NCBI GenBank assembly: GCA_922989275.2
Contig: OV277856.1
Location: forward strand, 85,269,038 to 85,333,037
Direction: 5' to 3'
Length of the DNA stretch: 64,000 bases
From: Gari tellinella
Lineage: Eukaryota; Mollusca; Bivalvia; Cardiida; Psammobiidae
Below the pieces are notes generated by a model. The model was not told the origin of the DNA. It searched no databases and saw only the letters and a program-made list of their open reading frames with translations. Below, piece by piece: positions 19,802 to 30,881 of the stretch. Numbering within the stretch: the first letter of the stretch is position 1; every line of letters starts with the position of its first letter. A program made the position numbers and the translations under genes.

Positions 19802-20578
19802 ATATTCTGTTCTTCATAGAGTATGACTAAAATAGATAAATGGAATTCGTAATTAGTAATTACCTTTAACTTTCTCCTGCCGAACATTCAAGTACAGAAC
19901 TCCGAAAAACTACTATGAACCTCTACCATCTGAACAATTACATGTGTACATTGGGTACTAAAGTATTGAAAAAGAATCAATAAGACAGAGCGCAAATAAT
20001 GCAAGATAGACACTGTTAGAAACCTGGATCTACACCGATTTACAAATCGTCCATAACGCTAAATGCAGGAGAAGGACTGAGACCGTTTGTATGAGGAAAA
20101 CTAGAAACAAAAACTTCTGCAATTAAGATTTGACAATAATTTTAACCATTCAGCGTCGCACCAGATGAGTGATTCAGACCCGCTTGTTTGTAGGTTCGAC
20201 TGCTATACATTTCTTAATGATAAACCGGTATATAAAAGGTCGAACAAGTGACTTTTTGTTCAGGACAATTGGTATTATAAAAGTCGTATGTTCTGGACAA
20301 GTGACTAAAATGTGTATTCAGCTCTGTACGTATGAACGTGTTCGCTGGGAAGAGCTCCAATATGCAAACTTTGCAATGCCAATATTCACTGTGAAGAGAG
20401 CCAAACAGTGTGCAACGAATTTCCAACAAAAGGCGGATGAATTATGGCCTATGTTAATGACAAGTTGTTATTTGTCAGAATTATACGAAATTGATTACAA
20501 ATGTCAGAGATTCTGAGATCATCACTCTAAGAAATTAAGCAATCAATGGAACACTGAATAAATATAATCTGTTCAAAA
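19802..20578. other. Spacer with an unassigned open frame
   Basis: A 115-codon frame (20169-20516, plus) has no recognisable motif. A weak B-like trace is near 20007-20050. Not counted as a gene. Confidence 0.4.
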
Positions 20579-20929
20579 TGTCGTCTGCTTTAATCCTTTC
20601 ACTGCCAATGCCGACATCACTGACACTTGCAAAAAATACTGTTTGGATTCTGATCAAACGCTACATATCTGTTCAAACTGTTCGACACACATATCAATTT
20701 TTCCCGAGTCAAAACGCATAAAATTAAAAGCAAACGATAATATTGTACATGTAGCAGCTGTGTTAGACGCATATTTCCGTCATACTGACAGTGAAAGGAT
20801 TCCTGAACTAGACTCTATAGATTTACGATCCAAGCTCTAATGAGTTTGAATTCTGAGCCTACTCGGTGTTTGATCTGGATCCAACCTGTTTGCAAAAATC
20901 TACAAAATTAGTTTTTCGCATTCAAAGTG
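20579..20929. repeat. Decayed C/E-type fragments
   Basis: CCTTTCACTGCCAATGCCG...TGTTTGGATTCTGATCAAACG at the left, and CTCGGTGTTTGATCTGGATCC...TGTTTGC at 20860-20895. Confidence 0.4.
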
Positions 20930-21142
20930 TTAACCCTTTGCCTGCTGGTCGCGACTTTATTGGTTTTTGCAAACAGTTTAGATCCAGATCAGACGCCGCG
21001 TAACGCGGCGTCTGATCTGGATCCAAACTGTTTGACGCTCGTCCTTATGTTTCTTTACTTAAAAAAGATATATATCTACATTTAACAAACTTTGCAGACG
21101 ACAATTTCGAAGCAGACGACATCGCCGCAGGATAAGGGTTAA
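20930..21142 (+). repeat. Family E MITE, reference copy (213 bp)
   Basis: TTAACCCTTTGCCTGCTGGT to GCCGCAGGATAAGGGTTAA. Hairpin CAAACAGTTTAGATCCAGATC...GCCGCGTAACGCGGC...GATCTGGATCCAAACTGTTTG. The right flank has GCAGACGAC twice. Confidence 0.85.
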
Positions 21143-21626
21143 GTATTCCATTTGCGATTTCACGCATGTTAAAAGGTTTTACTAGTACTAAGGTATTTGC
21201 AACGGAAGTCAACAATGACATTTCGGGAACGAAAATGGGTTTTAACCACAATGGTACACTTAAAACCCTTTTAGCAGAATGATTTATTTAGCGAGCTTTT
21301 GCCATGTAACCTCTTTTATGGAAATGATATAATAATTTGTATTCCCGCTATTTGATAAACAGCGATAGGAGATGACCGCATTCACGTACAAGGCCAACAC
21401 CATTGACATTTGCAGAATGATTGGATCCAGGTCAGACGCCAACTAGGCACCTGTCTTGAACGGCCTGACACTCATATAGATTTGAGCCGTACCATGACAA
21501 AACCTGCCTTATTGCATTTCAATATTGTACAAACCAAGCAAAGATGTCATCCCAGGCTCTGTATCTGAGTTTGGTCTACACTGCCAAATGCCCTATATAA
21601 TACAGCTACATGAAATGCTTCAGACG
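21143..21626. other. Unannotated spacer
   Basis: Only a short core trace (GGATCCAGGTCAGACGCC near 21423). No gene. Confidence 0.4.
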
Positions 21627-21722
21627 CATGTGAGTGTCAAACAGTGTATATCAAGACCAGCCGCCGCGTCTTTGACGCGGACGCTGGTCTTGGTTTTGTC
21701 ATGACACGGCTCATTTTGTTTA
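21627..21722. repeat. Type-I hairpin variant
   Basis: GTGTCAAACAGTGTATATC, then AAGACCAGC...CCGCGTCTTTGACGCGG...GCTGGTCTTGG. The inner stem is perfect but the outer arms are lost. Confidence 0.5.
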
Positions 21723-21737
21723 CAATAAAAGTGCACA

Positions 21738-21954
21738 AATCCCTTCACTGCCATGACGTCATCAATTAAAGAAAACAATTTCGTCTGCTTTTATTTCACA
21801 AACTTAACATTTTGGTATTTTGACTGATTAAATATTGAAATGAGTGCCAACAGTTGGGATTCTGATCAGACGCCGTGTTACACGGCATCTGATCAGGATC
21901 AAAACTATTTTGCAAATAATTTTTGTACTCGGGGTAAGGCAGTGAAGGGGTTTG
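21738..21954 (+). repeat. Family C MITE (217 bp)
   Basis: CCCTTCACTGCCATGACGTC to GGCAGTGAAGGGG. The core tip is GCCGTGTTACACGGC, a paired variant of the usual stem. The terminal TTAAs are eroded. Confidence 0.75.
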
Positions 21955-22643
21955 AATCAGATTAGTTCTAGGTTGAACTCAGTTGACATTTGACATCATT
22001 CTAGACGCCTTTCATGCATTTTCATGTCTGGATAATTAAGTGAACTATCCCTCTGTACTGGTTGAAAACATGTAGCATGTATAGTATATATTAGTGATAT
22101 AACGAACATGAAGTGATTACCCAGAAGAAAATATATTGATTTGATTGAGTTGGGGTTTATGTTGGGTTAAATTGTAGGCACTTGTAAATGCCACAATTTG
22201 CTCAACCATGTTTACAATTGTCTTCTTTATGGCAATCTAGGAATGTTTTGATTAAAGTCACATGACAACTTTGCCAAAAAGGTTTCAATAGGTTCAATTT
22301 TAATTAATTAAGAGAATTCAAGTGTCTGGAAAATTTCCATTTACGTTTTTATATAGCATGTAGTCCAGCAATACGTATTAAGGGGAGAACGAGTATTTCG
22401 TTCTATCCTTTAATATGATTGCGTGTAAAGAACTATTGCACAATCACACTATTTTCAGAGCAATTGTACTTTCTTTTGCAAAACAAAAACCACCTCAGAA
22501 TACAAGTTTTGAATAAAAGGTAACAGTGCATTTCGTCGGTAGTTGTTTTTACGTTACAATCAGGGCTCAAGATAAGGGGAGTATTTCGAAAACTTGAGTT
22601 TTTTTAATTCTGCTTTAATTCCTTTGATGTCACTATGTCACAT
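21955..22643. other. Unannotated spacer
   Basis: AT-rich DNA with no recognised gene or repeat. Confidence 0.4.
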
Positions 22644-23303
22644 AATAAAAAAATCAATATAAGTTCAATTCTTTTTGGTTGCATGTAATATTTTGAATAT
22701 GTTGCTTCAGAATATAAACAAATAAACAAGTTCCGATTAACAGAACATCAATCTAAAGTCCAAATATGGTTTCTGATATATTTATAACATTGATGCTATC
22801 ATTTGTTTTAAGCAGTTTAATTCTATGAAACGATCCGATCTTCGTAACGTTGAAATCAAACTTGATACATATTCGGCATCTCATCATGATCCCAAACGGA
22901 TTGCAATGGTTTTTTCTACGGACAATTAAGTTAAACATTGAAAAAACTTCTGGCTCTCTTAGTATTGTATTGTTTTGAGCTTTTTGGCTGGATTTTTTAG
23001 CAGGATCCAAGGTTATAAAGCATTCAAATTGAATCTGAGATCGTTCGCAAGTATCTGATCATCCACGTGTTTGAGAATGATCTCAGATTCAATTCAAACG
23101 CTTTATAACCTTATGCACAGGGTATCTAATATCACCAATACCAACTGCAATATTCAATAATGACTACACGTATCTAAATAATCTGACTTCTTAATGTCCT
23201 CTTAACAAAACACAGTTGTAGAACTTCGATCTACTTAAAAACTTGTAAGAATTAAATATTACATGCAACCAAAAAGAATTGAACATATATTGATTTTTTT
23301 ATT
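22644..23303. mobile_element. 660-bp element with 51-bp terminal inverted repeats
   Basis: 22644-22694 (AATAAAAAAATCAATATAAG... to ...GCATGTAATATTTT) is matched in reverse complement by 23253-23303 with about two differences. The interior has no recognised protein; a J foldback sits at 23000-23118. Long, fresh inverted repeats suggest a young foldback or DNA element of unknown class. Confidence 0.6.
23000..23118. repeat. Family J foldback (short form)
   Basis: GGATCCAAGGTTATAAAGC...AATTGAATCTGAGATCG and GAATGATCTCAGATTCAATT...GCTTTATAACCTTATGCAC. It is inside the 22644-23303 element. Confidence 0.65.
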
Positions 23304-23548
23304 TGATTAACAATACATGCTATACTATCAAAACAGTGCCTATTTATTAAGCAAACATTCCTAGCAAGTCGCAATGTTTAAATGGTCTATAGCAAACGTT
23401 AACATGAGAACACATGAGCGCGTTATATAGGTTTTCCTAATTACACTGATATAATTAGAGGACATACATTGTCAACACCATAATCCAGACTAAACTTGAT
23501 CGTCACGATGCAAGGTAGTTTCTGTTTGCAGCAGAATATAAGACAGTA

Positions 23549-23797
23549 CCAGGGGCCCGTTTTACTAAACAACTTACGCAAATTATTTGTGTAAGTCAAA
23601 ATTTTAATTTTTAATTTATATTTTTTATTATCACTTGCTACAAACAGCAAATAACCAGATTAGAGGACGCGCTTTTAGTGCGTCCTCTGATCTGGCTATT
23701 TGCTGTTTACAAACGTTTATGATTGAAAAATAAGAGTAAAACGATTTTGACTTACGCAAAAATTTTGCGTAAGTAGTTTAGTAAATCGGGCCCCTGG
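23549..23797. repeat. Family K MITE, copy 1 (249 bp)
   Basis: Ends CCAGGGGCCCGTTTTACTAA and TTAGTAAATCGGGCCCCTGG. Subterminal palindromes: ACTTACGCAAATT... and its partner near 23750-23772. Central hairpin: AAACAGCAAATAACCAGATTAGAGGACGCGC and mirror (23643-23709). It lies about 100 bp past the stop codon of the receptor 2 gene. Confidence 0.8.
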
Positions 23798-23894
23798 TTA
23801 CAACGAACTGTCACTTGACAGTATAGAGCATGATCCAAAGCAATCGTATCTCGTCAATATAGCTCAAAGAATTAGTGTCTGGTTGCACACCATT

Positions 23895-25259
23895 TCAAAG
23901 ATTCATAATTGGAGACAGTAAACTATCAGAAGGAACTATATCTTCTCCAGTCTCCGATTTAGAATACACAAATGTGAAACTGACTCCTGTTGTACAAACA
24001 AACGTCAACATTAGGATGACAAAACACAGTTTGTCAAAGACTGCTCCGACCTTCTTCCATGTTATTTTCTTCTGGTTTCTTCCACTTTTAATGTTGCTGA
24101 CGTCGTTTTGTGAGTCTGTGTTGGAAGGGGTATTTTCATTGTGGTCACTGTCAATGTAGGTTCCATTGACCGACGGGTTCATTTGAAACGACATTGCTGG
24201 TTTCTCCTTTGGTGAATGCCAAACACAAAATAACAGTTTCTTCAAGATTGCAGGAACTTCGGTATCTTTGTCATGTATTCGCAGTGATACTATGCACAGA
24301 AACATGATAGTAGAGCTGTATAGCATGAGAAACAACATATAATAGTAAATGTAGGCCACTGGAGAGGAGCTCTCAGGAACAATGTCATCAATGATACCCA
24401 TGTAAACAACAAATGAAAGGAACGTTGTAATTGCAACCGAGCTTCGCTCTCCTGCAGATGCGGGCATTATGAACAAAAGATTGTTTATCATTCCGAGGAA
24501 CACAATTGGCACAATTATGTAGACCACGAAAAACTCACTTCTCCGTCTGAGAGTAATTGTAACATTAACACACGATGGTCCATGACCATCAGCCAGGGTA
24601 CAGTTCACTAGTGGGCTGTTGAGAAGTTTCCATTGGCTGTGATCTTTGAAAAACGATGTGTGTAAATTAGCTGACGGCGTATATAGGGTTAACTCTTCCT
24701 TGTCATATACCCAGCCAGAGATTGTCATGAGGCACCGCTGTGTATCAAATGGAAAGTATGTCACATCAACAGAACATGCCAGATTAATCACATCTGCTGG
24801 ATTCCAGTAAACTGTCCCATCATAAAACAGTCTCATTAAAGTTGATAAATTCCCGATCCTTACCATCTTATCAGATGGTTGTAGTATATAGATATGCGGG
24901 TACCAGATATCAACAGTCTCAACAAGAAGTGATGTTATACCATTGTGTTCAGATATACTCCACGAAATTCGCTCTTCTCTCCATGTTATGAGAAATAAAG
25001 CTGACACACTGATTCGTCCAGATAATTCATCAAAATTATTAATACTACTGACTTCCAGATCAATGGCAACTGTAATGGTTGTGTTTAATTCCAAGATTGG
25101 AAGTGTCTTTTGGTTATAGTCTGTCAGTATAGTCTTATACAGATTGTCGATTTCTCGAGCGCTTTGGCATTCTAACGTGTTCAGAACCAACAGTATACTC
25201 ACCAAAACAACACTATGTGTAGCCCTAGGTAAAATCATATTATCTAATAGCCTTGTCAT
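23895..25259 (-). CDS. Nicotinic acetylcholine receptor-like subunit 2 (Cys-loop channel)
   Basis: A 454-aa, single-exon, cation-type ligand-gated channel subunit. The hydrophobic N-terminus (about 12-30) is a signal peptide. The Cys-loop is C162-C176 with YFPFD. Loop B Trp183 (GWVYD) is kept. Loop A is WYPHIYIL, with Leu126 in place of Tyr. In the loop C region C220 and C230 are separated, so there is no vicinal pair. Segments: M1 241-263, M2 271-291 (SAGER; Glu271, Leu281 at 9'), M3 299-323, M4 411-431. The M3-M4 loop is about 85 residues and Asn/Ser-rich. N-glycosylation sequons: N59, N137, N219, N232. The start is the first ATG of the open frame. Met8 or an exon joined at an internal TTTTACCTAG are alternatives. 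The shared string SVAITTFL in M2 marks it as a close paralogue of the gene at 16487. Ligand unknown. Confidence 0.9.
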   Translation of the reverse strand: MTRLLDNMILPRATHSVVLVSILLVLNTLECQSAREIDNLYKTILTDYNQKTLPILELNTTITVAIDLEVSSINNFDELSGRISVSALFLITWREERISWSISEHNGITSLLVETVDIWYPHIYILQPSDKMVRIGNLSTLMRLFYDGTVYWNPADVINLACSVDVTYFPFDTQRCLMTISGWVYDKEELTLYTPSANLHTSFFKDHSQWKLLNSPLVNCTLADGHGPSCVNVTITLRRRSEFFVVYIIVPIVFLGMINNLLFIMPASAGERSSVAITTFLSFVVYMGIIDDIVPESSSPVAYIYYYMLFLMLYSSTIMFLCIVSLRIHDKDTEVPAILKKLLFCVWHSPKEKPAMSFQMNPSVNGTYIDSDHNENTPSNTDSQNDVSNIKSGRNQKKITWKKVGAVFDKLCFVILMLTFVCTTGVSFTFVYSKSETGEDIVPSDSLLSPIMNL

Positions 25260-25661
25260 GTTTTAGGAGATTCGTTTTCATTCAAAATATAAATTCTATG
25301 TCACAAAGTATTTAGTGTATAAATAAACCAGCAACAATACAACGTGCAAATTACCGTTTAACGTAAATGTCAATGTTCGTAGATATGAACCACTGATTTC
25401 TGACAGCAGTTAAAGTGTATACAGCGGCAAATAAACTTTGTAACAACATGAAGTTCAGCAAAACTCCTCATTCCCTCCCATAGTGTGTCTGATGTAACGT
25501 TATGAGATCCAGTTTGTATTTTGTAACTAGAAGCGCAGTATCATCACTGGCTACCAGGCGACATCATTGGCTATTGCTAATAGAGCATGCCTACATGGCG
25601 TGTTTGTATTGATGATATCGGAAATTTGCAATGATGACTGTGATTCCCAGTCATTGTGGTC
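25260..25661. other. 5' flank of receptor 2
   Basis: About 400 bp upstream of the gene with no repeat recognised. Promoter elements cannot be assigned from sequence alone. Confidence 0.4.
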
Positions 25662-25913
25662 TTAACCCATTACCCCATAGCCTGATTTAAGTTAAGATAA
25701 TAGGTGACCACTTAAAGCAGGTTGAAAGTAAAGCAGAATGTGCCTTAAGGCACATTCTGCTTTACTTTCAGCCTGCTTTAAGCTTCCATCTGCTATTATA
25801 TAGCAAATATGTCTTATTATACATAATCATAACGGTATAATTCGGAACCATTTTCTTCAGTAGAGGAATCAATGAAAGGCGTAAAAAGGCGTATTTATGG
25901 GGTAATGTGTTAA
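25662..25913 (+). repeat. Family A MITE (252 bp)
   Basis: TTAACCCATTACCCCATAGC to GGGGTAATGTGTTAA. The core hairpin CTTAAAGCAGGTTGAAAGTA...GCCTTAAGGC is nearly perfect. Confidence 0.85.
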
Positions 25914-25923
25914 CTTAACATCA

Positions 25924-26178
25924 TTAACTCTGTGACCCCTGAAACTTCACGTGGATAAATGCAATTTATAATAGGTCTGGTCATTTCAAACTATTAAATA
26001 GTTTTTATGTATGTCAAAATTACAAACAGTGACGACCCTGATCTGAGTTCTGCTATAGGAGCATTCTGATCTGAGATTACACTGTTTTTCGTAGGGCATG
26101 TATACGTTTTACAGGTACACTGTTTGTAAACTTGTAAAAGACGCACATAATTATGCGCCACTAAGGTCCATGGGTTAA
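25924..26178 (+). repeat. Family R element, copy 2
   Basis: TTAACTCTGTGACCCCTGAAAC, core ACAGTGACGACCCTGATC...GATCTGAGATTACACTG, CAGGTACACTGTTTGTAAAC and CATGGGTTAA. It starts 10 bp after the A element. Confidence 0.6.
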
Positions 26179-26486
26179 ACGATTATAGAATAACCCAATG
26201 TTCAAGCCAGGTCCCTAGTAAAAGACATTTCCTCATCCCTTTGATGGATCCCCCGTTGTTCTATATAGGCGTGAAAGTAGCTGTAAAAGAGTGCAGCACA
26301 TGTCATAGCAATTTCACTCTCTTACGTAGGTTATACAGCAGTGGTCGTTTATAGCATTACTTTATTACTCGAAGCCTTCCATTCAATCACCTAGTTGATG
26401 TGAAATGATCTGTTTAACATGTGTCTTACTAATTAACATTTAGGCACATCAGCAAATAAATCACAGTGTTTATATAAATGATACAA
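26179..26486. other. Unannotated spacer
   Basis: No recognised feature. Confidence 0.4.
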
Positions 26487-26947
26487 TCAATCTGTGCAAT
26501 CAGTCATTTTATGAAATGACTAAAACTTTCAGCCATTCCATGTCATTTCATGAAATGACTGTTTGACTTAGTCATTTCATGAAATGCTTGAAATTTTCAG
26601 TAATTCATGAAATGACTGAAAAAACCTTCAGTCATTTAACTTTAGCTTTATAAATGACATTGTACTATCTTCTGTATCTTAAAACATTGTAATTACAATA
26701 TACACTCTTGAAATATTGCATATACATGTATATTAAATGTAATACATAATAGGCATTCGTAATGTTGTTAATGAACAATGGCTGTTGAATTTCACACATT
26801 GTCTGAATCCTGTTAAAAGTCAATAAGAGTAAAACAGATGTGTCGATTTCAGGTGAGAAGTTCATGCATTTCGTGAAATGACTAAGGGAAACAGTCATTT
26901 CAACCTGACTGACTTGATTTTATCAAATGACTGAATACACAGATTGA
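26487..26947. mobile_element. Family T element: TIR-bounded, repeated ATTTCATGAAATGACT
   Basis: Ends TCAATCTGTGCAATCAGTC and GACTGAATACACAGATTGA match over about 21 of 23 bp. The interior repeats the palindrome AGTCATTTCATGAAATGACT and variants at least six times (about 26500-26640 and 26865-26930). No coding frame is seen. Confidence 0.65.
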
Positions 26948-27339
26948 CTCTTATATTTATACTTTTCATTATATTCATTGTTTTAACTTTTAAACACATG
27001 AAATACTGGACTATGTTGTAAGCCAAGAGTGTTTCATAATAACCTCGAAATAGTACTTATATGAGACAATTCTTATCCAAACCATTTTTTCTGGTTCTTT
27101 CAGTATTCTGTGTAAGGAAATGACGACGGATGGTTCTCATGTTCACACATTAATTTGTACGATATCTTTGTTTGTATGTGGCAATGTACGGTAGATCTAC
27201 GTAATAATGATCACTCGTAATAGTTATTCTGATTATTTTGAATATGCAGTTGGAGAAAGACAATGGGAGGTAATATCTCCTGTATTAGTTTCTTTTTTCA
27301 TAGTGACTTAGAGTTGTTTCTATAAGATAAACAATTAAT
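26948..27339. other. Unannotated spacer
   Basis: AT-rich, no recognised gene. Confidence 0.4.
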
Positions 27340-28450
27340 TAGCTTCATTGATTGATGATTGCTATGTGTGGATGCTATGGCAATTTTAGATAATTGTGTA
27401 GAAGAATTACAAAAATATCTAGATTTATTAAACACTTATTGTACTACCTGAGGCTTGGAGGTAAATACGGAGAAAACCAAACTTATCGTGTTCAGAAAAA
27501 GGGTAAACCACGTATAAATGAAACATGGACTTACAATGGCAAATTGATTGATTTGATTGATACTTTTAATCATTTGGGTACTGTATTCACTTATACCAGT
27601 AACTATTCCAAAAAATCATGAACATTTAATTTGGAAAAAAATATTATTATATAATTGCAAGAAGGTTAAGCTAAAGCTCAAAATTCTCTGTCAGTTATTT
27701 GATTCCTTTGTTGGTTCTATTGTAGGATATAGACCGGGGATATGGTGTTTTGGAAAATTAAAGGAAATAGAGATAATTCATTTGAAATTCTGTAAAAGAT
27801 TACTCGGTGTAAGGTTAAACACGAGTTCAAATGCTGTACACAGTGAACTGGGGCGTTATCCTTTAATATATATATCCCGCTATGTCAGTTTTATTAAGTA
27901 TTGACTAAATGTTAGCTTATAATGATGATTATAATTAAATCAGTGTATCAACCAGGGCTCATAGTTGTAAAGTGGGGAAAAATGTGTTTCAAGTGATAAA
28001 AGTCTTTTGAGTAATTACGGTTTTGGAATTGCTTTTTATAATGCAGAGCAATTGAATATCAACAAATCCTTAGGTTTTGTTTAACAAAGTGTTATCGACA
28101 ATTTTATACAGCAGTGACATGTGCCAGTCAATAATAGTCTTGTTTTAAACACTTACAGGTTTCTGAAAAGTAGTATTGAATATGAAGGCAACTTGGATAT
28201 TTTACCTTTTTCACTAAAATGTAGGCTTTCTAGAATTAAGTTGTCGTCGCATTCTCTTTGAATTCAAACTTGTAGATTTGCGCAGAATAGGTTAATTCGT
28301 AATACAAGAATCTGTTTAACCTGCAATTCTTGGGATACAGAATATGAATTCCATTTCATATACGTCTGCCCTCATTTTGTTGACTTGAGCGTGAACTATC
28401 TAAATAAAACCCTTTTTCAAAGAACTTCAATGCTTAAATGTATTGAATGA
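27340..28450 (+). pseudogene. Decayed LINE: reverse transcriptase C-terminal part
   Basis: Reading across frames gives DAMAILDNCVEELQKYLD, GLEVNTEKTKLIVFRK (RT thumb edge), then KLKILCQLFDSFVGSIVGYR and KFCKRLLGVRLNTSSNAVHS, and at the 3' side a CxxC...H...C-like stretch (CLTCNSWD, FHFIYVCPHF). These follow the order of the RT C-terminus and zinc-knuckle region of non-LTR retrotransposons. The catalytic YADD region and all upstream domains are missing, and stops plus frameshifts break the frame (e.g. TGA near 27450). It is a dead 5'-truncated copy. The lineage is probably RTE/Jockey-like but not certain. Confidence 0.75.
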
Positions 28451-28639
28451 ATAAAATCAACACATAAGCATGTTTGTATAATTTAATTATATATATAAGA
28501 CATGCTTTTAGATTAAGACATTCTTTTAATGAAAAGTAACACATCTATTCATTCTCACTATTGTCAAGTGATGTTATATGTTTGTGAGTTTAATATGTGA
28601 CTAGGATTATGTATTTTACACAAATCTGAATCATATTTT

Positions 28640-28770
28640 ATGTTCTTCTGTTTTGTTCTGCTGAACGTCTGCACGCTGCGGTCGAATTTGTAAAAACAGT
28701 TTGAATGCAGATGAGACGCCGAGTAACTCGGTGTTTAATCTGGATCCAAAGTGTTTAACATTTTGACGAG
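28640..28770. repeat. Family E-like core remnant
   Basis: TGCACGCTGCGGTCG, AAAACAGTTTGAATGCAGATG, stem GCCGAGTAACTCGGT, and TGGATCCAAAGTGTTTAAC. The stem shows the A:T version of the covarying pair. Confidence 0.5.
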
Positions 28771-28791
28771 GTTATCTGAAAATAAATCCCG

Positions 28792-29043
28792 TTAACCCTT
28801 TCCCCCATAGAAGCGCCTTTTAGCGAATATGATTTATTCCACCGCTGAAGAAAATAGTTCCAATTTAATCAGTCATGAATATATCTTATAAGGAATATTT
28901 TCTATATTCAATCACTTGATAGCTTAAATCAGGCTGAAAGTAAAGCAGAATGCGCTTTAAGGCGCATTCTGTTTTACTTTCAACCTGTTTTAAGTAGTCA
29001 CCTATATTCAATACTTGAAATAGGCTATCAGGTAAAGGGTTAA
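28792..29043 (-). repeat. Family A MITE (252 bp)
   Basis: TTAACCCTTTCCCCCATAGA to ATCAGGTAAAGGGTTAA; core tip GCTTTAAGGC. Confidence 0.85.
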
Positions 29044-29129
29044 TGCAACTTTGAGAAGTGTTGCAAACGACATATTTTACGACAGTTTTTATGACAGTTT
29101 TCTCTACATAAAGCGTAGAAGGTCAAACC

Positions 29130-29565
29130 TTTCACTCCCAATGGCATCATAGACCGCATTTGCAAACATTTTTTATTCTCATCAGGATCAACACAGTTTT
29201 CCACTTATTTTTGTGTTAATCCTTTACCTGATAGCCTATTTCTAGAATTGAAAATAGGTTACTACTTAAAGCAGGTTGAAAGTAAAGCAGAATGCGCTTA
29301 AGGCGCATTCTGCTTTACTTTCAGCCTGATTTAAGCTATTTTGTGCTAGAATATATTGAAAATTTTCCCTATTATATATATTCATGACTGATTAAATTGG
29401 AACTATTTTCTTCAGCGGAGGAATAAATCAGATTCGCTAAAAGTCGCTTCTATGGGGTAAAGGGTTAAGTCAGTTATAGAATTTACTGCATTAAATCTAA
29501 GTTTGAAACGATATGGCAGACAACACTATTGAAACAGACGACAATATGGCGGAGAAGGGGTAACA
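29130..29565. repeat. C/G-type element split by family A
   Basis: The left part CCTTTCACTCCCAATGGCATC...TTTGCAAACATTTT...CATCAGGATC ends at the TTAA used by the A copy at 29216. The right part (GCAGACAACACTATTG, CAGACGACAATATGGCGG, AGAAGGGG) continues to 29565. Confidence 0.55.
29216..29468 (+). repeat. Family A MITE, nested (253 bp)
   Basis: TTAATCCTTTACCTGATAGC to ATGGGGTAAAGGGTTAA. Core tip GCGCTTAAGGCGC. Confidence 0.85.
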
Positions 29566-29687
29566 ACCTCACAATAAATTTGAACAAGAAAGGGTTAAAA
29601 ACAAGTGCCAATTACCTTGACGTTTACTTTTCATAAAACATTAGCAGTCTACGTGCCATTGATTTTTCTCGTCTTGACAACAACCTC

Positions 29688-29888
29688 TTTACCCTTATCC
29701 AGCTGCGATGTCGTCTGCTTTGAAACTATCTTCTGCGAGTATTATTAAATTTAGAGTTATACAAAGAAACATAAAGACGAGTGTCGAAAGGTTTGGATCA
29801 AGATCAGATGCCGCACTCAACGGCGTCTGATTTGGAACCAAACTGTTTGCAATAATCAGTAAGGCGCGGCCAGTAGGCAAAGGATTAA
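29688..29888 (-). repeat. Family E MITE, inverted
   Basis: TACCCTTATCCAGCTGCGATG, GTCGTCTGCTTTG, core AAGGTTTGGATCAAGATCAG...GGAACCAAACTGTTTGC, and GCCAGTAGGCAAAGGATTAA. Confidence 0.7.
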
Positions 29889-30060
29889 CCCTTCACTGCT
29901 TTATTATCGTCTGCACCAAAATTGTCGACTGCATTAACCCCTCATGATTAGAGTTGAGACGTTTAGGCCGAAGAAACATCGATTTGATTGTGAAACAGAT
30001 TTTGTCCTGATCAGACACCGGAGAGCTCAGAAGAAGTCCTCTGACCGGAGTCTGCAATAG
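29885..30060 (+). repeat. Family F-like fragment
   Basis: TTAACCCTTCACTGCTTTATT, ATCGTCTGC twice, and a diverged core (AACAGATTTTGTCCTGATCAG). It shares its TTAA with the preceding E copy. Confidence 0.45.
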
Positions 30061-30399
30061 AGCTATTTGTTTTCACTTCAAAAACTCAAATGTCTATTTG
30101 AATAATTCAGCAATGTCTGGGTTGAACATGTATTCAATTGTATGATCTTAACCATTTATGTGAACAATGCTTCACGTAGGAGTTTTCCACGGTGCCAAAA
30201 TAAGTTACTGGTCGTGGGGAAATCACGTAGGAGCGCTTTTCAATTGGCACATTTAAATAAACAGGCTTTGAATCACATCTTCTGGTGTGTCTTTATAGCA
30301 CGTAAACATTATCGGGACGTTGACCTATGGCCCCTGAAATTTACATAAAATATTTCAGTTTCAAATTATGTCTAGTCTGCTTTACCTAGTTATGTTTTT
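30061..30399. other. Unannotated spacer
   Basis: No recognised gene. The duplicated phrase TCACGTAGGAG occurs at about 30172 and 30224. Confidence 0.4.
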
Positions 30400-30540
30400 T
30401 TTATCAATGCACATGTAATGCAAATGACAAATAATGTACATAGCCACTGACCAGAGGGCTCCTAAATGACCTCTCTGATCTAGGTCTACTCTGTTTTGTC
30501 TGCATTACTCTTCATTAGGTCAGCGTTGGTAATAATGTCG
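30400..30540. repeat. B-like hairpin remnant
   Basis: CACTGACCAGAGGGCTCC...GACCTCTCTGATCTAGGTCTAC...TGTTTTGTC. Confidence 0.4.
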
Positions 30541-30651
30541 TGTATACGCGTTGCTGCGGCTCAATGAACTAAACAAAAACATCCAGCCAACTAACAAATA
30601 AAACTATTTTAAAATTCAAGCATAGTCGTGACTGGCTAATGGATTGGACAT

Positions 30652-30881
30652 TTAATACATTCTTCTCTAGCAACGAGTAAACCCGTCAATTACAAACAGT
30701 ATACCTGTAAAGAAAACACACACAGAGTAAACCTCTCCTATACAAGCAGTGGAGATTCGTCCGACTGGGGACTGTTTGCAACGTTTACAAAACATCGTTT
30801 ATAACATCTCTTGTTGGTCAAAACTGGACCAGACTTAAATGAAATTGTCCATATATGATATTTCAGGGGTGAATAAGTTAA
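30652..30881 (-). repeat. Family R element, copy 3 (inverted)
   Basis: CTAGCAACGAGTAAACCCGTC, AATTACAAACAGTATACCTG, ... GATATTTCAGGGGTGAATAAG, TTAA. Confidence 0.55.

Noticed and set aside
20169..20516. 115-codon plus-strand frame
   Set aside because: No motif, no partner exon and no similarity to the receptor genes; treated as chance.
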